From NCBI GenBank assembly GCA_932294295.1, contig OW028585.1:1334001-1398000 (forward strand): a stretch of 64,000 nucleotides of DNA. Direction: 5' to 3'. This DNA is from Alitta virens (Eukaryota; Annelida; Polychaeta; Phyllodocida; Nereididae). The translations under genes and the position numbers were made by a program. Under the pieces are notes generated by a model that was not told where the DNA came from, did not search any database, and was given only the letters and a program-made list of their open reading frames with translations. This document shows positions 20,501 to 30,719 of this stretch, piece after piece. How positions within the stretch are numbered: position 1 is the first letter of the stretch; the number at the start of each line of letters is the position of its first letter.

Positions 20501-23323
20501 CAGTTCGATGCAATTTTCCACCACAAAAATCACCACAAAAAGGGTCCACGTCATCTTCTTTGTAACAATTATCTGTTAGAATAAAAGGTAGGGTTGTCAT
20601 CGACATGCTGTTTATCGATGAATCAAAAAAACATTAGTGCCATGATGAGCATTTGATAACACAGCCCCCACCTGAAATTGCAAATTGATTGCCTTACAAA
20701 TTGGCTTAGTAGTTATCCCATTAAAGGTAAATGGTTTCGCAATGACTTGGGAGATCAATATATTCCTGTGACTAATGGTTCCATTTCTAACTGCGAATGC
20801 TGATAACACAAAATTTGCCTGATTTTAAGATATTGTAATATCAAAAGTGGAATACTGATTCAAATGAAAAATGTATAGGGTTTAAATATGGTCATAAATT
20901 TGGGTCCGCTATACTGCACTTTTTCCATTTTATATCATCCCTGATAAAAAGGCTTTTCAGTTGGCCATCTCTTACAAAATCATAACATGGGTAGTCTCAG
21001 ATATTTAAGAAACTTAGATGATTTATTAATATGATAGGTTTATTTGATCCTGTGTACTCATTTTGGAAAAATCATTTGCATGGGGGGGAAATGCAGCGTG
21101 ATTTATTATTATTTATTTTAAATACTACACATGAACTTCGTAAAATGGATTCCTATGGGGGAAATATGACATTTCAAGAGGCACGGCCCGCATTCCCAGT
21201 GAAGCGCCTCATATTCTAAACCAATTATTCTAGCACAAAGGAAATATCTTCAAATTGAGATTTATGGCCCAATTACCCTCAGCATTTTAATAGAGAAAAT
21301 GCACAAACCTTGATTTTATGTGGGATAGCCACAGCCAGGGCCCTGATTGTAGCCACAATCGTAATCGTCCAATCAGAAATGTGGGACGAGACAAAAATTA
21401 GGTGCCACATGATGTCACAGTATACAATGCCAAAGTTGGGTAGCCTGTTAAAAAAAAGATTTTTTTTCATTAGGCTTGAAATTTCAGCCTTAAAATTTGC
21501 CCAAATATCGGTCCGATTTCAGTTTTTGTCATATAAAGCCTTTTATATTTCACAGAAGCTGCAGTGCAGTGTTTTAATATCCCTGCAATAAACATTTAAT
21601 TTGATTTCTTTTAATATTTGGTTTATTTAACAACTTTAACAGTGACGATATTACATGCATACAGACTGAAAGAGTACAGACAAGCAAAATTAAAGTAGGA
21701 TTCAAAATACTATTTTCTTTTGGTCATATATTTATAAATGCTATGGAGTAACATAAATTGGTCAGAAATGTTGATTTTAAGTCAGACTCCCCTCCAACTT
21801 TCTTGCTAATAAAAATAATTCTTTGTGACAAATAACGCTGGCTGTATTCTCCATTGTTCTTTAGCTGCCTCTCTGACACATAATCATTGGGAAGATAGAC
21901 GTACAAAGCGTGGTAGTCGCCGTTCGATCATCGCTATCATAGACTCTTTCGTCGCCTTCCATAGATATAGATTTTTCCATACTCGCTTACTTCGCTTACG
22001 TAGAAATTGACAGAAGCTGATGGACGCAAATGTAAGACTCACTGGAAGCTCAAGCAACCTAAATTTATGTTATAGGTACGCACACGCAATGCATTTCTGA
22101 CCAAACAAAATAGGTAGACCGTTACCGCTCGAGATTGCTTCATAAACAGCATTTGTGGTTTTGTATTCTTTGAATAATATTGAGCAATTTTGAAACGCTG
22201 ACCATTGGTCAAAAGTGGCTGGGTTAGTTGTGTGAGACACACATTTGGTGAGTGATGTAGATGGCACGAGAGGTCGACGTGTAGACAGGGATCATACCAT
22301 AAAGACAATATACAGGTATTACTCTTACCAATAAACAAGAGATACAGATATGTTGAAAATTAAGTCCATGATTGAAATATTGATGAGAAATGGTGTCACT
22401 CCTGAACACCTACACATTAAAACTCAAATTAAATGTTATCATTAACAATATTTTTACAAAGTGCACTTAATTTGTGTCAATGATTATTTATCAAAATCAA
22501 AGGCCAACATTTGTTATTCAAGTTCCACAAGTGTTTATTTTTATAAATATTAATGTATTCTTTATCAATAAGAAAGACTGTGCAACGTGCATTAATTTTT
22601 CCATTGCAACAACTTCATCACAAGAGAAGTTTCCAACTGAGCTGATAAATTGCTTAATCTGATCAAATAATTCGCAAAATCTTTGCATTTGCCCCCAAAG
22701 AGTGAATATTGATTCATGATATGAAAAGTTGAAAATGAAAATTGGAATTGGACTCCAATTTCATAATCCTTGATCGGATGAACGAGTATTAATGATCTTG
22801 AGTCAATGGCCAGGGTCACAGGTGATCTAGAATTGTCCGATTTTCTAAACTGTTGTAGCTTCTATTAGTAAAATAGCAGGAAAATCTTTTAAATTGTGCA
22901 TTTAACTTTAATAAAAAATAGCTTGATATAACATGACTCATTTACATATAACAAAGTAAAGGTAAGGGTTAGTATTGAAAATAATCTGGGTGAAGCCCGT
23001 AATTGTTTTAGAATACTTATTCTGAATCATTTTCTTTGTTTTCGCTCTTTATTTGACTGTCAGTGCATTTCATCCACACAATTTTATAATTAGTGTCGCC
23101 GACTCTAGGAAGTCATTTTAATAAAATGTGACACTTTCAAAAATTACACAGGCTACTGTTAATCTGAAATAAATTGAATTATAAATGTAGGGAAGATCAT
23201 CTACTAAATGAAATATAAATATCTCAGTGCAGGTTTTCTCAACACAACAATAGTCAAAAGACAGGTTGGGATCCCCACAGGCTGTAGCACAAACAGCCTG
23301 ATTCTATTTAGTATGAAATCAAC
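14481..23323 (-). CDS. Rhodopsin-like seven-transmembrane receptor (8 exons, N-terminus not found)
   Basis: Exons in order: 23323-23224 (TM1), 22401-22329 (TM2), 21444-21309 (TM3), 20572-20399 (TM4 and ECL2), 19660-19567 (TM5), 18328-18237 (TM6), 15541-15424 (ECL3 and TM7), 14569-14481 (tail and stop). All junctions keep phase. Landmarks: Asp2.50 in SIMDLIFN, Cys3.25 exactly 25 residues before Arg3.50, an I-P-H-K end to TM3, Pro in TM6 (FTQIPGSAYF), and TM7 running into helix 8 as NVFLYCISAKLFRQELLG. Known: this layout is class A GPCR, plasma membrane, G-protein coupled, often neuropeptide-responsive. The ligand cannot be told. Oddities: Ile-Arg-Ala in place of DRY, and no GT donor after TM1. 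It may be a diverged receptor or a decaying copy. Confidence 0.8.
15064..15356. mobile_element. MITE with AGTGCAGTATAGCGG ends
   Basis: Left AGTGCAGTATAGCGGACCCA and right GGGTCCGCTATACTG are inverted, continuing through an ATTTATGACCATATTT-like inner arm. In the intron between the TM7 and tail exons... directly 3' of the TM7 exon on the plus map. Relatives at 20885-20921 and 24486-24705. Confidence 0.7.
15424..15541 (-). CDS. Receptor exon: extracellular loop 3 and TM7
   Basis: Acceptor ttctattttag, donor TTTCAG|gtaaat. Encodes FNFFGRGPFYTALFS, IEVCLFLKSVNHTGN and VFLYCIS. The N...N-x-F-LYC pattern is the TM7 end seen in many invertebrate peptide-type receptors. A closer AG (at 15508-15509) would break phase; this start keeps it. 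Confidence 0.82.
16553..16596 (+). repeat. LINE 3'-tail copy, plus strand
   Basis: TTGACACATGTATC then GCCAATAAAAGTACAT: the forward version of the tail seen inverted at 34499, ending right where the next MITE starts. Confidence 0.45.
16597..17283. mobile_element. MITE with TACAGTGYAACCTG ends
   Basis: Left TACAGTGCAACCTGTGTTAA and right GGCAGGTTACACTGTA are inverted. The interior has repeated GACCACTTAGGCCAGGTGGC-like blocks. The palindromic TA at each end suggests a TA target. Lies in the TM6-TM7 intron; no transposase. Confidence 0.6.
17846..17945. mobile_element. Short foldback repeat, copy 1
   Basis: TTCCAGATGACGTCATGAGA at the left and TCACATGACACCATTTGGAG at the right are partly inverted. 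The same arrangement recurs at 18058-18160 and partly at 18494-18580, all in the TM6-TM7 or TM5-TM6 introns. Confidence 0.5.
18058..18160. mobile_element. Short foldback repeat, copy 2
   Basis: AAACTCCAGAGGACGTTATG left and GACGGCTTCTGGAGTTAAAT right. Near-neighbour of copy 1, with ACCAATGGGAGTCCTGGATT-like core. Confidence 0.5.
18237..18328 (-). CDS. Receptor exon: TM6
   Basis: Acceptor gcatttttag, donor CCCAG|gtaagg. Encodes NQVARILVSICILFFFTQIP then GSAYFAF; the TM6 Pro and flanking aromatics are as expected. Phase agrees with both neighbours. Confidence 0.82.
19567..19660 (-). CDS. Receptor exon: TM5 and loop 3
   Basis: Acceptor ttatttttacag, donor CAGG|gtaaga. Encodes VAMAIVLTVSTMVIIYRLRH followed by a polar loop (DSSTNTGQQ). 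A TAA-flanked MITE begins only 20 bp upstream of the acceptor in the preceding intron. Confidence 0.8.
19681..20207. mobile_element. 527-bp MITE, PIF/Harbinger-like
   Basis: Left AGGGATGTTCAACATATGAC and right ATGATAGTGTGAACGCCCCT are inverted and related to the ends at 4389 and 8956. Flanks are TAA (19678-19680) and TTA (20208-20210), consistent with a TWA target with one change. It sits 20 bp from the TM5 exon acceptor. Confidence 0.6.
20399..20572 (-). CDS. Receptor exon: TM4 and extracellular loop 2
   Basis: 58 codons, phase 0 at both ends (acceptor tctaacag, donor AAG|gtaggt). Encodes KKMTWTLFVVIFVVENCIEL, then a loop with KACLLLPSD whose Cys is the likely disulfide partner of Cys3.25, then the start of TM5. 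Confidence 0.8.
20885..20921. repeat. Solo end of the AGTGCAGTATAGCGG MITE
   Basis: AATATGGTCATAAATTTGGG then TCCGCTATACTGCACT matches the right end of 24486-24705; no left end seen nearby. Confidence 0.6.
21309..21444 (-). CDS. Receptor exon: TM3
   Basis: Acceptor tttttttaacag, donor AAG|gtttgt. Contains Cys3.25 (IVYCDIMWH), then SDWTITIVATIRALAVAIPH. Arg3.50 is kept but is flanked by Ile and Ala, so the E/DRY motif is lost; the PHK that usually follows is present. Confidence 0.82.
22329..22401 (-). CDS. Receptor exon: TM2
   Basis: Acceptor ggtgttcag, strong donor TTATTG|gtaagagt. The frame VTPFLINISIMDLIFN then ISVSLVY has the conserved TM2 Asp. The two leftover bases plus G of the next exon make a Trp codon, giving W-LPN-FG, close to the WxFG motif of extracellular loop 1. 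Confidence 0.72.
23224..23323 (-). CDS. Receptor exon: TM1
   Basis: Acceptor ccttttttaccag, then VDFILNRIRLFVLQPVGIP and a strand LLTIVVLRKPAL typical of TM1 running into the first intracellular loop. Phase with the TM2 exon places the junction after CTGA at 23224, where the genome reads GATATT rather than GT. Confidence 0.65.
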
Positions 23324-23822
23324 CTGGTAAAAAAAGGAGATAAATGAAAGTACAGAAAATCGACTCATCAAAGCAAGAAGGATCTTAGTGCCACTTAGCA
23401 CCTTATTGTGTTATTAATAACTTAATAAGCCAATTCACTGACTGTGTAAATATCAGATCTGCGTAGTGCAGCCTTAGAGAGATAACTTGGATTGAAAGTC
23501 CTGCTAGGGGGGCCTGGGGGCATTTTTGCCCAAGAAATGAGAGGTCAGGACCCCATTGACCCCCTCTAAATCCCCCCCCTGCTAAAAATCCTCCCCATCT
23601 GTGATGTACTAAGTGTGCGTTTTGAAGAAACAATCCTTGAGTTACAAATTGATCATTTCCCAAAATCATAAAATTTTAGCGAGTTCCATTTTGCTCTGAA
23701 GAGTCGAAATATAGAAGCACACGCAACAAACCCTTCGTGACTTAAAAACAAAACAAACTGAATTCCAGATGCAGAACGTTAAGTTGTTCTAAATTCTAAA
23801 CCAGTTCCTGGCAGTGCATTAC

Positions 23823-23882
23823 CTATCCAGTATATCCATCTACCACTTGGACAGCTATCAATGATTGATAGGAGAATGGGAT
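23823..23882 (-). CDS. Possible extracellular-domain exon B of the receptor
   Basis: Acceptor tgtacgttacag, donor GATAG|gtaatg, 60 nt. Encodes PILLSIIDSCPSGRWIYWI. Its start phase fits the end of the candidate exon at 25294-25467. Its end phase (one leftover base) does not fit the TM1 exon directly, so a further exon would be needed. Domain not recognised. Confidence 0.4.
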   Translation of the reverse strand: MPFSYQSLIAVQVVDGYTG

Positions 23883-24485
23883 CTGTAACGTACATAAATG
23901 TTAAAGCAGTTTGCTTGGTGAAAATTGAGAAAAATTGATGAATCTCTTTGAAAGATATGAAACATAAATCTTAAGACTGCGTATATTATGTAATTATTTT
24001 GTAAATAATGTCCTTGGTTACCATTTCAAAAGTTCATAAATTAAAGTTTTAGTGGTAATTGAACTTTTAACCGTGGAATTGTACTGCAGTAAAACAAGCT
24101 AAACAACATCATTTTTTCAGGCGATGGACCACATGGCCTATATATATAAAGCTACAGGCCATTGGTACCACAGAAGTTTAGCTTTTTGTTGCAAGCAACA
24201 GTGGTTGAATTGTCTAAGATGTTGGTCTGCCTGATTTTTTAAAGCAATAATATGTTTTCATGTCATAAATATCTACTATCGACTATTATCACACACAAGT
24301 CTGGTACAGGTCTCTTTTAAAGAGAGCTTTACTTGTTATCCATTTCTTTACATTAAAGCTTTCTTGTAAACTATCATGTATTTGCGTTCATTCCATTTCA
24401 CACTGGATAATAAACGCTACCATTTCTCTGCTATTCACACATTGCCAGAAATCTATTCTTTTTTGAAAAAAGAATTTTCGGGTTT

Positions 24486-24705
24486 AGTGCAGTATACAGA
24501 CCCAAATTTATGACCATATTTGGCGTCCGCAGAATATGAATAAATATCAAAATAAACGGAGATGGACTGCGTCTTTACTGCAAATATGAAAACCACCGTC
24601 CTTTCTTTGTGACGTCATACATTGAATTCAAGCATTTGACATCACAAGCCTGGCAATGGGACTCGCTAAATATGGTAATAAATCTTGGTCCGCTATACTG
24701 CACTT
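24486..24705. mobile_element. MITE with AGTGCAGTATA ends, second full copy
   Basis: Left AGTGCAGTATACAGACCCAA, right GGTCCGCTATACTGCACT. Contains TTGAATTCAAGCATTTGACA-like core shared with 15064-15356. Confidence 0.7.
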
Positions 24706-25293
24706 TTCCGAATTATCTTGTCAAAACTAATAAAACCTCAGCATTTTTAACTGCAATGAGACCATCAATGATATCAAACTGTAGTCTATAGGTTAGCATA
24801 TGGTACGCATGTATAGTTCCTGACGAACCATTTTTTTAAAAGTTCTGTAGATATATATTCTGATTCTGTTAATTAAGTACTGATAACTTGCTTCCACAAT
24901 GACAGCATCATTAGGCCTAAACCAGAAATGCTACATAGGGTGCGGTAACAGAATTTATTAACTTGTCAATGCACTGAGATGCTTAGATGCTTATGTTGGA
25001 GAACCAGGGACCACTTCGGAAGTGTTTGAACATATATTTCTTCATAAATAGTAAGACAAAAGCCCTAAAGAAAAATTTATTCTAAACTAAACTTCATAGT
25101 AAAGTGTTAGTACAAGCAGCAATTTCACTGGTCAATGTAGGGTAGTTCTAACAAAATGTTAAAACGAATGATAACTCACACACTTGCCAAATCTTACTTT
25201 TTTTTCATATTTCATATATAGTGCATTAATCCTACCTTTCCCTAATACATGATTTGCTTCACAAATCACAAAGATTTAAGAAATAAAACTCAC

Positions 25294-25467
25294 ATTTCAC
25301 AATTGGCTCCTTACTTCCAAGAACGCTTGCTGTAGGCCCAAGTATAAAAGTTACTGAAGTGTTGTATGTTATAATATTGTACTTTTGGCTGGTGACATCA
25401 GCGGCCTTCATTGTAATATTATAATTCTGACACTGAAATGGCCATCTTTTGGGTGTCTGTGAAGATT
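25294..25467 (-). CDS. Possible extracellular-domain exon A
   Basis: Acceptor ttgcttttattag, donor AAAT|gtgagt, 57 open codons. Reads WPFQCQNYNITMKAAD, then YNTSVTFILGPTASVLGSKE. Two Asn-x-Ser/Thr sites and alternating beta-strand-like hydrophobics suggest a secreted or extracellular module. It may be the receptor's N-terminal region or part of a separate gene. Confidence 0.45.
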
Positions 25468-25507
25468 CTAATAAAAGCAATAAAAGGAAGTGACAATGAA
25501 AAAAGAT

Positions 25508-25672
25508 CTTGGCAGATGGTAAATCTTTGCAGATGGTAAAACTCGGCAGATGGTAAATCTTAGCAGATGGTAAATCTTAGCAGTAAATCTTAGCGGATGG
25601 TAAATCTTAACGGATGGTAAATCTTAGCAGTTGGTAACTCTTAGCAGATGATAAATCTTAGCAGATGATTAG
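25508..25672. repeat. 17-bp tandem, about ten copies
   Basis: Units of GCAGATGGTAAATCTTA with small indels. Lies immediately upstream (minus sense) of candidate exon A. Confidence 0.88.
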
Positions 25673-26522
25673 TGTCTCAACTTCCAACCCTATATCATGT
25701 TCACAGCTGAGCCTAGATACCATTAATTAGTTGGGCAAACATCAGTTATATATCCCACACTTTGCTGTTTTCCTTATAGAAAACCTATTAGGAACAACCC
25801 ATGTGGTATTTTTTGTGATCCACCATCCCTAATTATAATAAATTGTGTTCCACCATCCCTGATTTACATATTGGATGGACTACTTCAGGCTGAGCAGTTT
25901 TACTTTCACTTTGCACACTGGGACCACAGCTAAGCCAATTATACACTATTCATGAACAAAAATCGGGTTTGAACTAAATACGCTATTTAAAAGTTAGCGG
26001 TCATTGTAATGGTCATTGGTCATAGCCGAGCAAGCAGACACATCATAGCACTTTCACTTTCACTTTGCCCATTCAAACTTGAACATCGCCAAAACTTTGC
26101 CAGTTCTTGTCCGATTTTGACCAAATCAAGACTGGCTTGAAGCTGAATTTCTGTTCATTTCATATCTTGCTTTCTACATCTCATTGTTTATCTGTTAAAC
26201 TCAAACATTCAAAACATGGTGGCCATGGAGACCAAATACACAGTGGCAGTATTGAGGAATTCGGTTGCACTAAGGCATGGTTTCTGACTAAATTGTGCAA
26301 TTTTTTCATATTAAATTATTACATACATCTTTCTACATGAATAAAACAAAAGTTTCTATAAAAAATACATCCTAGCAAAGGTTTGTTTTTCTGCCAAAAG
26401 CGTTCAAAATTGTGAATGGGAAGACGTTATGACGTCCCTCTGTTTTTTTGGTCAAAAAAATTCTTAATTTCTTAGTTTTTTTGTTAAAAATACTGAAAAT
26501 AGCTGTAAAAGTGTGGGATATA

Positions 26523-26671
26523 AATAAAACCCAACCACAGTGGTGGATCAGCTCATTGAAACCCATCTGGAGCTGTCTGGCAGAGGAACTGCGCCACTCG
26601 TGAGTTCCTCTGCCAGACAGCTCACTCATGGGTTTCATTGAGCTGATCCACCACTGTGGTTGGGTTTTATT
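26523..26671. repeat. Near-perfect 68-bp palindrome (long hairpin)
   Basis: The left arm 26523-26590 (AATAAAACCCAACCACAGTG ...) pairs with 26603-26671 (... CACTGTGGTTGGGTTTTATT) around a 12-nt loop, with one indel and a few mismatches near the middle. Confidence 0.9.
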
Positions 26672-26699
26672 ATAGTCAGCAACAGTTGGAATGATTCAA

Positions 26700-28010
26700 T
26701 TCATGCAGAAGCAAAACACCTACACATTTTTGTAAACTTTTAATTTCGAAAATAAGACGAAAATTGAAGGCACTGAATAATAAAATGCTAATGACGTTCG
26801 TTTATGCCTCATTTTCATCTCATCTGCCATAAAAGCATTTGCAATGTAAACAAATCGGCAATTTTTGATGGCATGAAAACTAAAATGCCAGAGGAAATAT
26901 TTTAATTTGATAGATATAGTGAACCTTGCAAAGCCATGATGGAATTTAATCAGTTTTTTAAGAAACAATGAAATGAATGCAACAGATTTTGGTCACTGTC
27001 ATCTTGCCAGTGGCGTAGTTGCCAGGGGGGGGGGAGGCAACCCACAAGGTATTTCCCCAAAATTAAAACAATACTGTGTATATTGTATAAAAAATTATAT
27101 ATAGTAGCATACAAGTGGCAGCATAGTAGTTGTTTTAATTAATGTTATTTATATGCAAAGTACATACAGGACCTATTTGCAAAACAGCTTTTGCTGAAAT
27201 TGTGTGCCTGTTTGAATATATATTGTAATAAATTAAATAAATGAATATTAGTATTATTATTTATCATTATAATTTACAAAATAATTTTATTGGACCTTTT
27301 TGTTATTTTTCATTCAGTTATCTGTTGTTTGAGTATTTTGTAGCATTGATTATTTTACGTGTGGACTCCAAGCCTTATCATCTCATTATTAAGTCTGTCT
27401 CTGTCAGCTCATTTAAAACAAGCTTCACACATAGACATTGAAAATTGAACCTGAACTGGTCATAAGACAATTCAAATGAAAGAATTTATAATAACTGACC
27501 AATAAGACAGTCAGTAGATTCGAAATGTTTACCATGAACACTGCATGCAGAGAGTGAAAAATGTGACTGGTAAACCAATACCTGCTGGCGTAATTACTTG
27601 CCAAGTAACTTGATCTAACTACTGACAGTACAACATGGATTATGACCATTGACCAGGGTATATATTACTTCATTCGAGCGCTGATAATTAATAACGAATT
27701 TGGCGCTGTCAAAATATTTGTGATATAGCTAGGTTTTGTTATATGTGGACCTGTTTTAAAATGAACAAAAACAAATCTATTGCTGGACAGTCCTGAACGT
27801 TGTTATAGCACTTCTACTAATGCTACAGATAATATATACCAAGAGGCACCACTGTGATTGAAACATAAGCCTGTCCAGGGTTGGTTTCCCACAATATGAC
27901 AAGCCCGCACAGAGGCCAGGTTTCGTGATGGAAATATGGAAGATTTATCAGTGTTTCACTTAAAGTACACTTAAGAAGTTAAAATGTTTACATGGGAATA
28001 AATAAACTAT
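26700..28010. other. AT-rich spacer, no gene seen
   Basis: A G-run (about 27028-27037) in a GGCGTAGTTGCC context resembles a transposon edge. Frames here have no splice support. Confidence 0.4.
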
Positions 28011-28027
28011 TTTCGCTCATAAACAAC

Positions 28028-28186
28028 CCTGACATGGCTCATAAAGATTTATAAGTTTCTCCTCTTTGCTAATACTGGGTTTATTAGAGCTCGTTCTGAC
28101 AGTAATAGCCAATGTAAAACCGTCACAATTAACTCTTACTCCTAAGATCATGTCCATTGGTGTCTCAGATATCACTAGCGGGATAA
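28028..28186 (-). CDS. Possible further upstream exon, weak
   Basis: Open between an AG at 28187-28188 and a weak donor CAGG|gttgtt. Reads VIPLVISETPMDMILGVRVN then CDGFTLAITVRTSSNKPS, which looks like beta-strand protein. Its end phase would fit the exon at 25294-25467, but phase agreement has a one-in-three chance of being accidental. Confidence 0.25.
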
Positions 28187-28194
28187 CTGAGAAC

Positions 28195-28916
28195 AGTTGG
28201 CTCCCCTGACCTGGCTCCCTCACAGCTCCTCACAGCTCCCTCACAGCTCCCTCACGGCTCCCTCACAGCTCCTTCACAGCTCCCTGAAGATGTGAAGTTG
28301 GCTTCCTGGCCCCAGCTCCCTTGTAGCTCCCTTGCAGCTCCCTCACAGTTCCCTAGTCAAAACTGCATAGGTAGCTGCAGTTATACACTGCTATCTTATG
28401 ATCAGCTTGAAAAATGGTTTATGGAGATAAGGTCAGCTATTTTTTGCTTGAGTAACTGCAGTTATCGGAACAGCTTTGCCTAAAATGACTCAACAAATTT
28501 TTATTAAGTGTCATAGAAATCCATTGCCGGATATCTCAATTAATGACTAGTGGCTCAGCAGAGTGCTCTTTTCCGAGAGCTACCAGGTGGGGCATATGCG
28601 AAGTTAGCTCCCTCAGAGCTCCCTCAGAGCTCCCTCACAGCTCCCTCACAGGGAAAAGTTGCATGGATAATTGCATTCAGCTACCTGATCTCTGGCAAAA
28701 CATGTATTGGGATCAAGTAACTGCATCTACCCAAGCAGTTTTTACTGGTCCCCTTGCCCAGGAAATTGAGGGAGCTGTGAGGGGGTTGTGAGGGAGCGAT
28801 GAGGGAATTGTGGGGGAGCTGGGACCAGGGAGCCAACTTCACATTTTTCAGGGAGCTGTGAGAGAGCTGTGAGGGAGCTGCGAGGGAGCCAGCTGCCAGG
28901 GAGCCAACTTCGCCTG
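28195..28916. mobile_element. Foldback element of CAGCTCCCT repeats
   Basis: The left arm (28195-28355) is made of CTCCCTCACAGCTCC units; the right arm (28745-28916) is the inverted GGAGCTGTGAGGGAG form. The GAAGTTGGCTTCCTGG block of the left arm is mirrored by CCAGGGAGCCAACTTC on the right. The centre carries related AACTGCAGTTAT pieces. Confidence 0.65.
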
Positions 28917-29439
28917 ACTAGCATATATCTGTTGGTAATATTATCTGGTGTCTTTTTGCACCAATAGCCATGCTTAAAAACCTGTCAGCTAAACAATTTA
29001 AGAATATTTTGTCATATTAGAAACTAGTGGGAACTTATTATAGTGAAAAAGAAACTGAGAAAGTTTTTTTCTGTTAGAGTTACCATACATATCCCGCTTA
29101 CAAAACTCAAATGCAATTTACATGAGGATACAAGCTTTTCTTTGCATACATGTATACTGCCTACACAGACACAATAAAACTTATATATTGCAATATATTG
29201 ATTTTGTGAAACTAAATGGTATTCCAGTTCATATAAGGCTAAATATTTTCTTCTCCTTCAGGCCTGAATTGACCGGACGCCATGTTCGGAGACGGTAATT
29301 CTGTAAGCCGTTCTCGGTTAACCCACAGTGAGTAGGCCCTTCACAGATAACACACGTTGGACCAGGAAACTGACTGTGAACAACACACATGAACACACAT
29401 ACAACACACCCACCCACCTCACTGATCATTGGCCCAATG

Positions 29440-30240
29440 TTGGTGAGTTTACACTTGGCCTAACTTATGGCAACAGGTTGGCATTAATACACTAGCGAAC
29501 TGATGAGGGAACAAAATATTTGGAAATAGGTGTGTATTTTCATTTTGGTGAGTAACTATTTGGCCTATAACTTATGGCAACAGGTTGGCATTATTACACT
29601 AGCGAACTGATGAGGGAACAAAATATTTGGAAATAGGTGTGTATTTTCATTTTGGTGAGTATCTATTTGACCTATAACTTATGGCAACAGGTAGGCATTG
29701 TCATTTTAGTTAGCTGAGGCTGGCACAACATATGGACACTGGTTGGTACTGTTATGTTGGTGAGTACACATTTTGCCTAACTTATGGCAACAGGTTGGCA
29801 TTGTCATTTTAGTGAGCTGATGCTGGCAAAATATGTATGAATAGGCTGACATGGTTTTATGGGTGAGCTGATGCTGGTGCAACATTATAATTATGTTTAT
29901 TCATACCTCAATAATACAAAATTATAGAAAAATCAAATCGAATAGTTTATAGAGAAGCATAAATGTAAAAGAATTAAGATGTACATAAAAAAAGCACCAT
30001 GTTTGTCCATAATTAAAAGCAACAGTCCTTGTGAGATCAGAACTAAGTCTCTAATAGCTGTTCCTGTGACAGTATCTTCTTGTGTGTGGCAATTGGCTTC
30101 ACAATTTCTGTTATATGGAAATAGATGGTTAATTTGGTGAGCTGACGTAAGCATGACAAATGGAAATAGGTTTACATTATCATTTTGGTGAGTTGACATT
30201 TGGCCCAACTTTTTGCAACAGGTTAGCATCATTATTTTGA
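29440..30240. repeat. About 106-bp tandem, four or more copies, interrupted
   Basis: ATGGCAACAGGTTGGCATT recurs at about 29468, 29574, 29681 and 29783. The first two units are nearly identical. Related sequence resumes at about 30125-30240 after a foreign segment at about 29890-30115, so an insertion split the array. Confidence 0.75.
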
Positions 30241-30719
30241 TTATGATTTTTTTTTTCACATAAGACACGACAAAAAAAAAAAGACGAGACAAGATAAGAC
30301 AACGTAATACTTTAGTAGTCCCATAGCACAAAGCGAAATAAACACTATAGTAATAAAGTGAATATATATACTACGAACCATCATTTGTACATTTTTAGTA
30401 AAACTTAACTATTAAACTTTCCTTCAATATGCTGGCCCATACATTACATTAATCAGCTGTCAGTGTCCTCAATGTCATTAAGAGTGCTCCGGTTGGGGCT
30501 CAAATCCAGGACTTTCAGCAGAGCAGGCAAAAGGGGATCTGGCAGATAAACTGGTGATTATGCCTTAACCAGATTGTCAATAAAAGTCTACTTGACAAGT
30601 TGAATGGTGCAAAAACTATTTTTAGAGTAGAAGTGTTATCTTCTAATTGGTTCTTTTTGTCGACATTTATGTTTCCAGTTATTCAGATGGAAATCAACGC
30701 AATTCAATATATGAAAGTG

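Noticed and set aside
21825..21980. Possible N-terminal exon MEKSISMEGDERVYDSDD on the minus strand
   Set aside because: It lies between TM2 and TM3, so it cannot be the N-terminus of this receptor, and its donor is weak.
22070..22267. Minus-strand frame TFDQWSAFQNCSILFKEY with a good acceptor, between TM2 and TM3
   Set aside because: The TM2 exon joins TM3 in phase without it and makes the WxFG-like loop; including it breaks phase.
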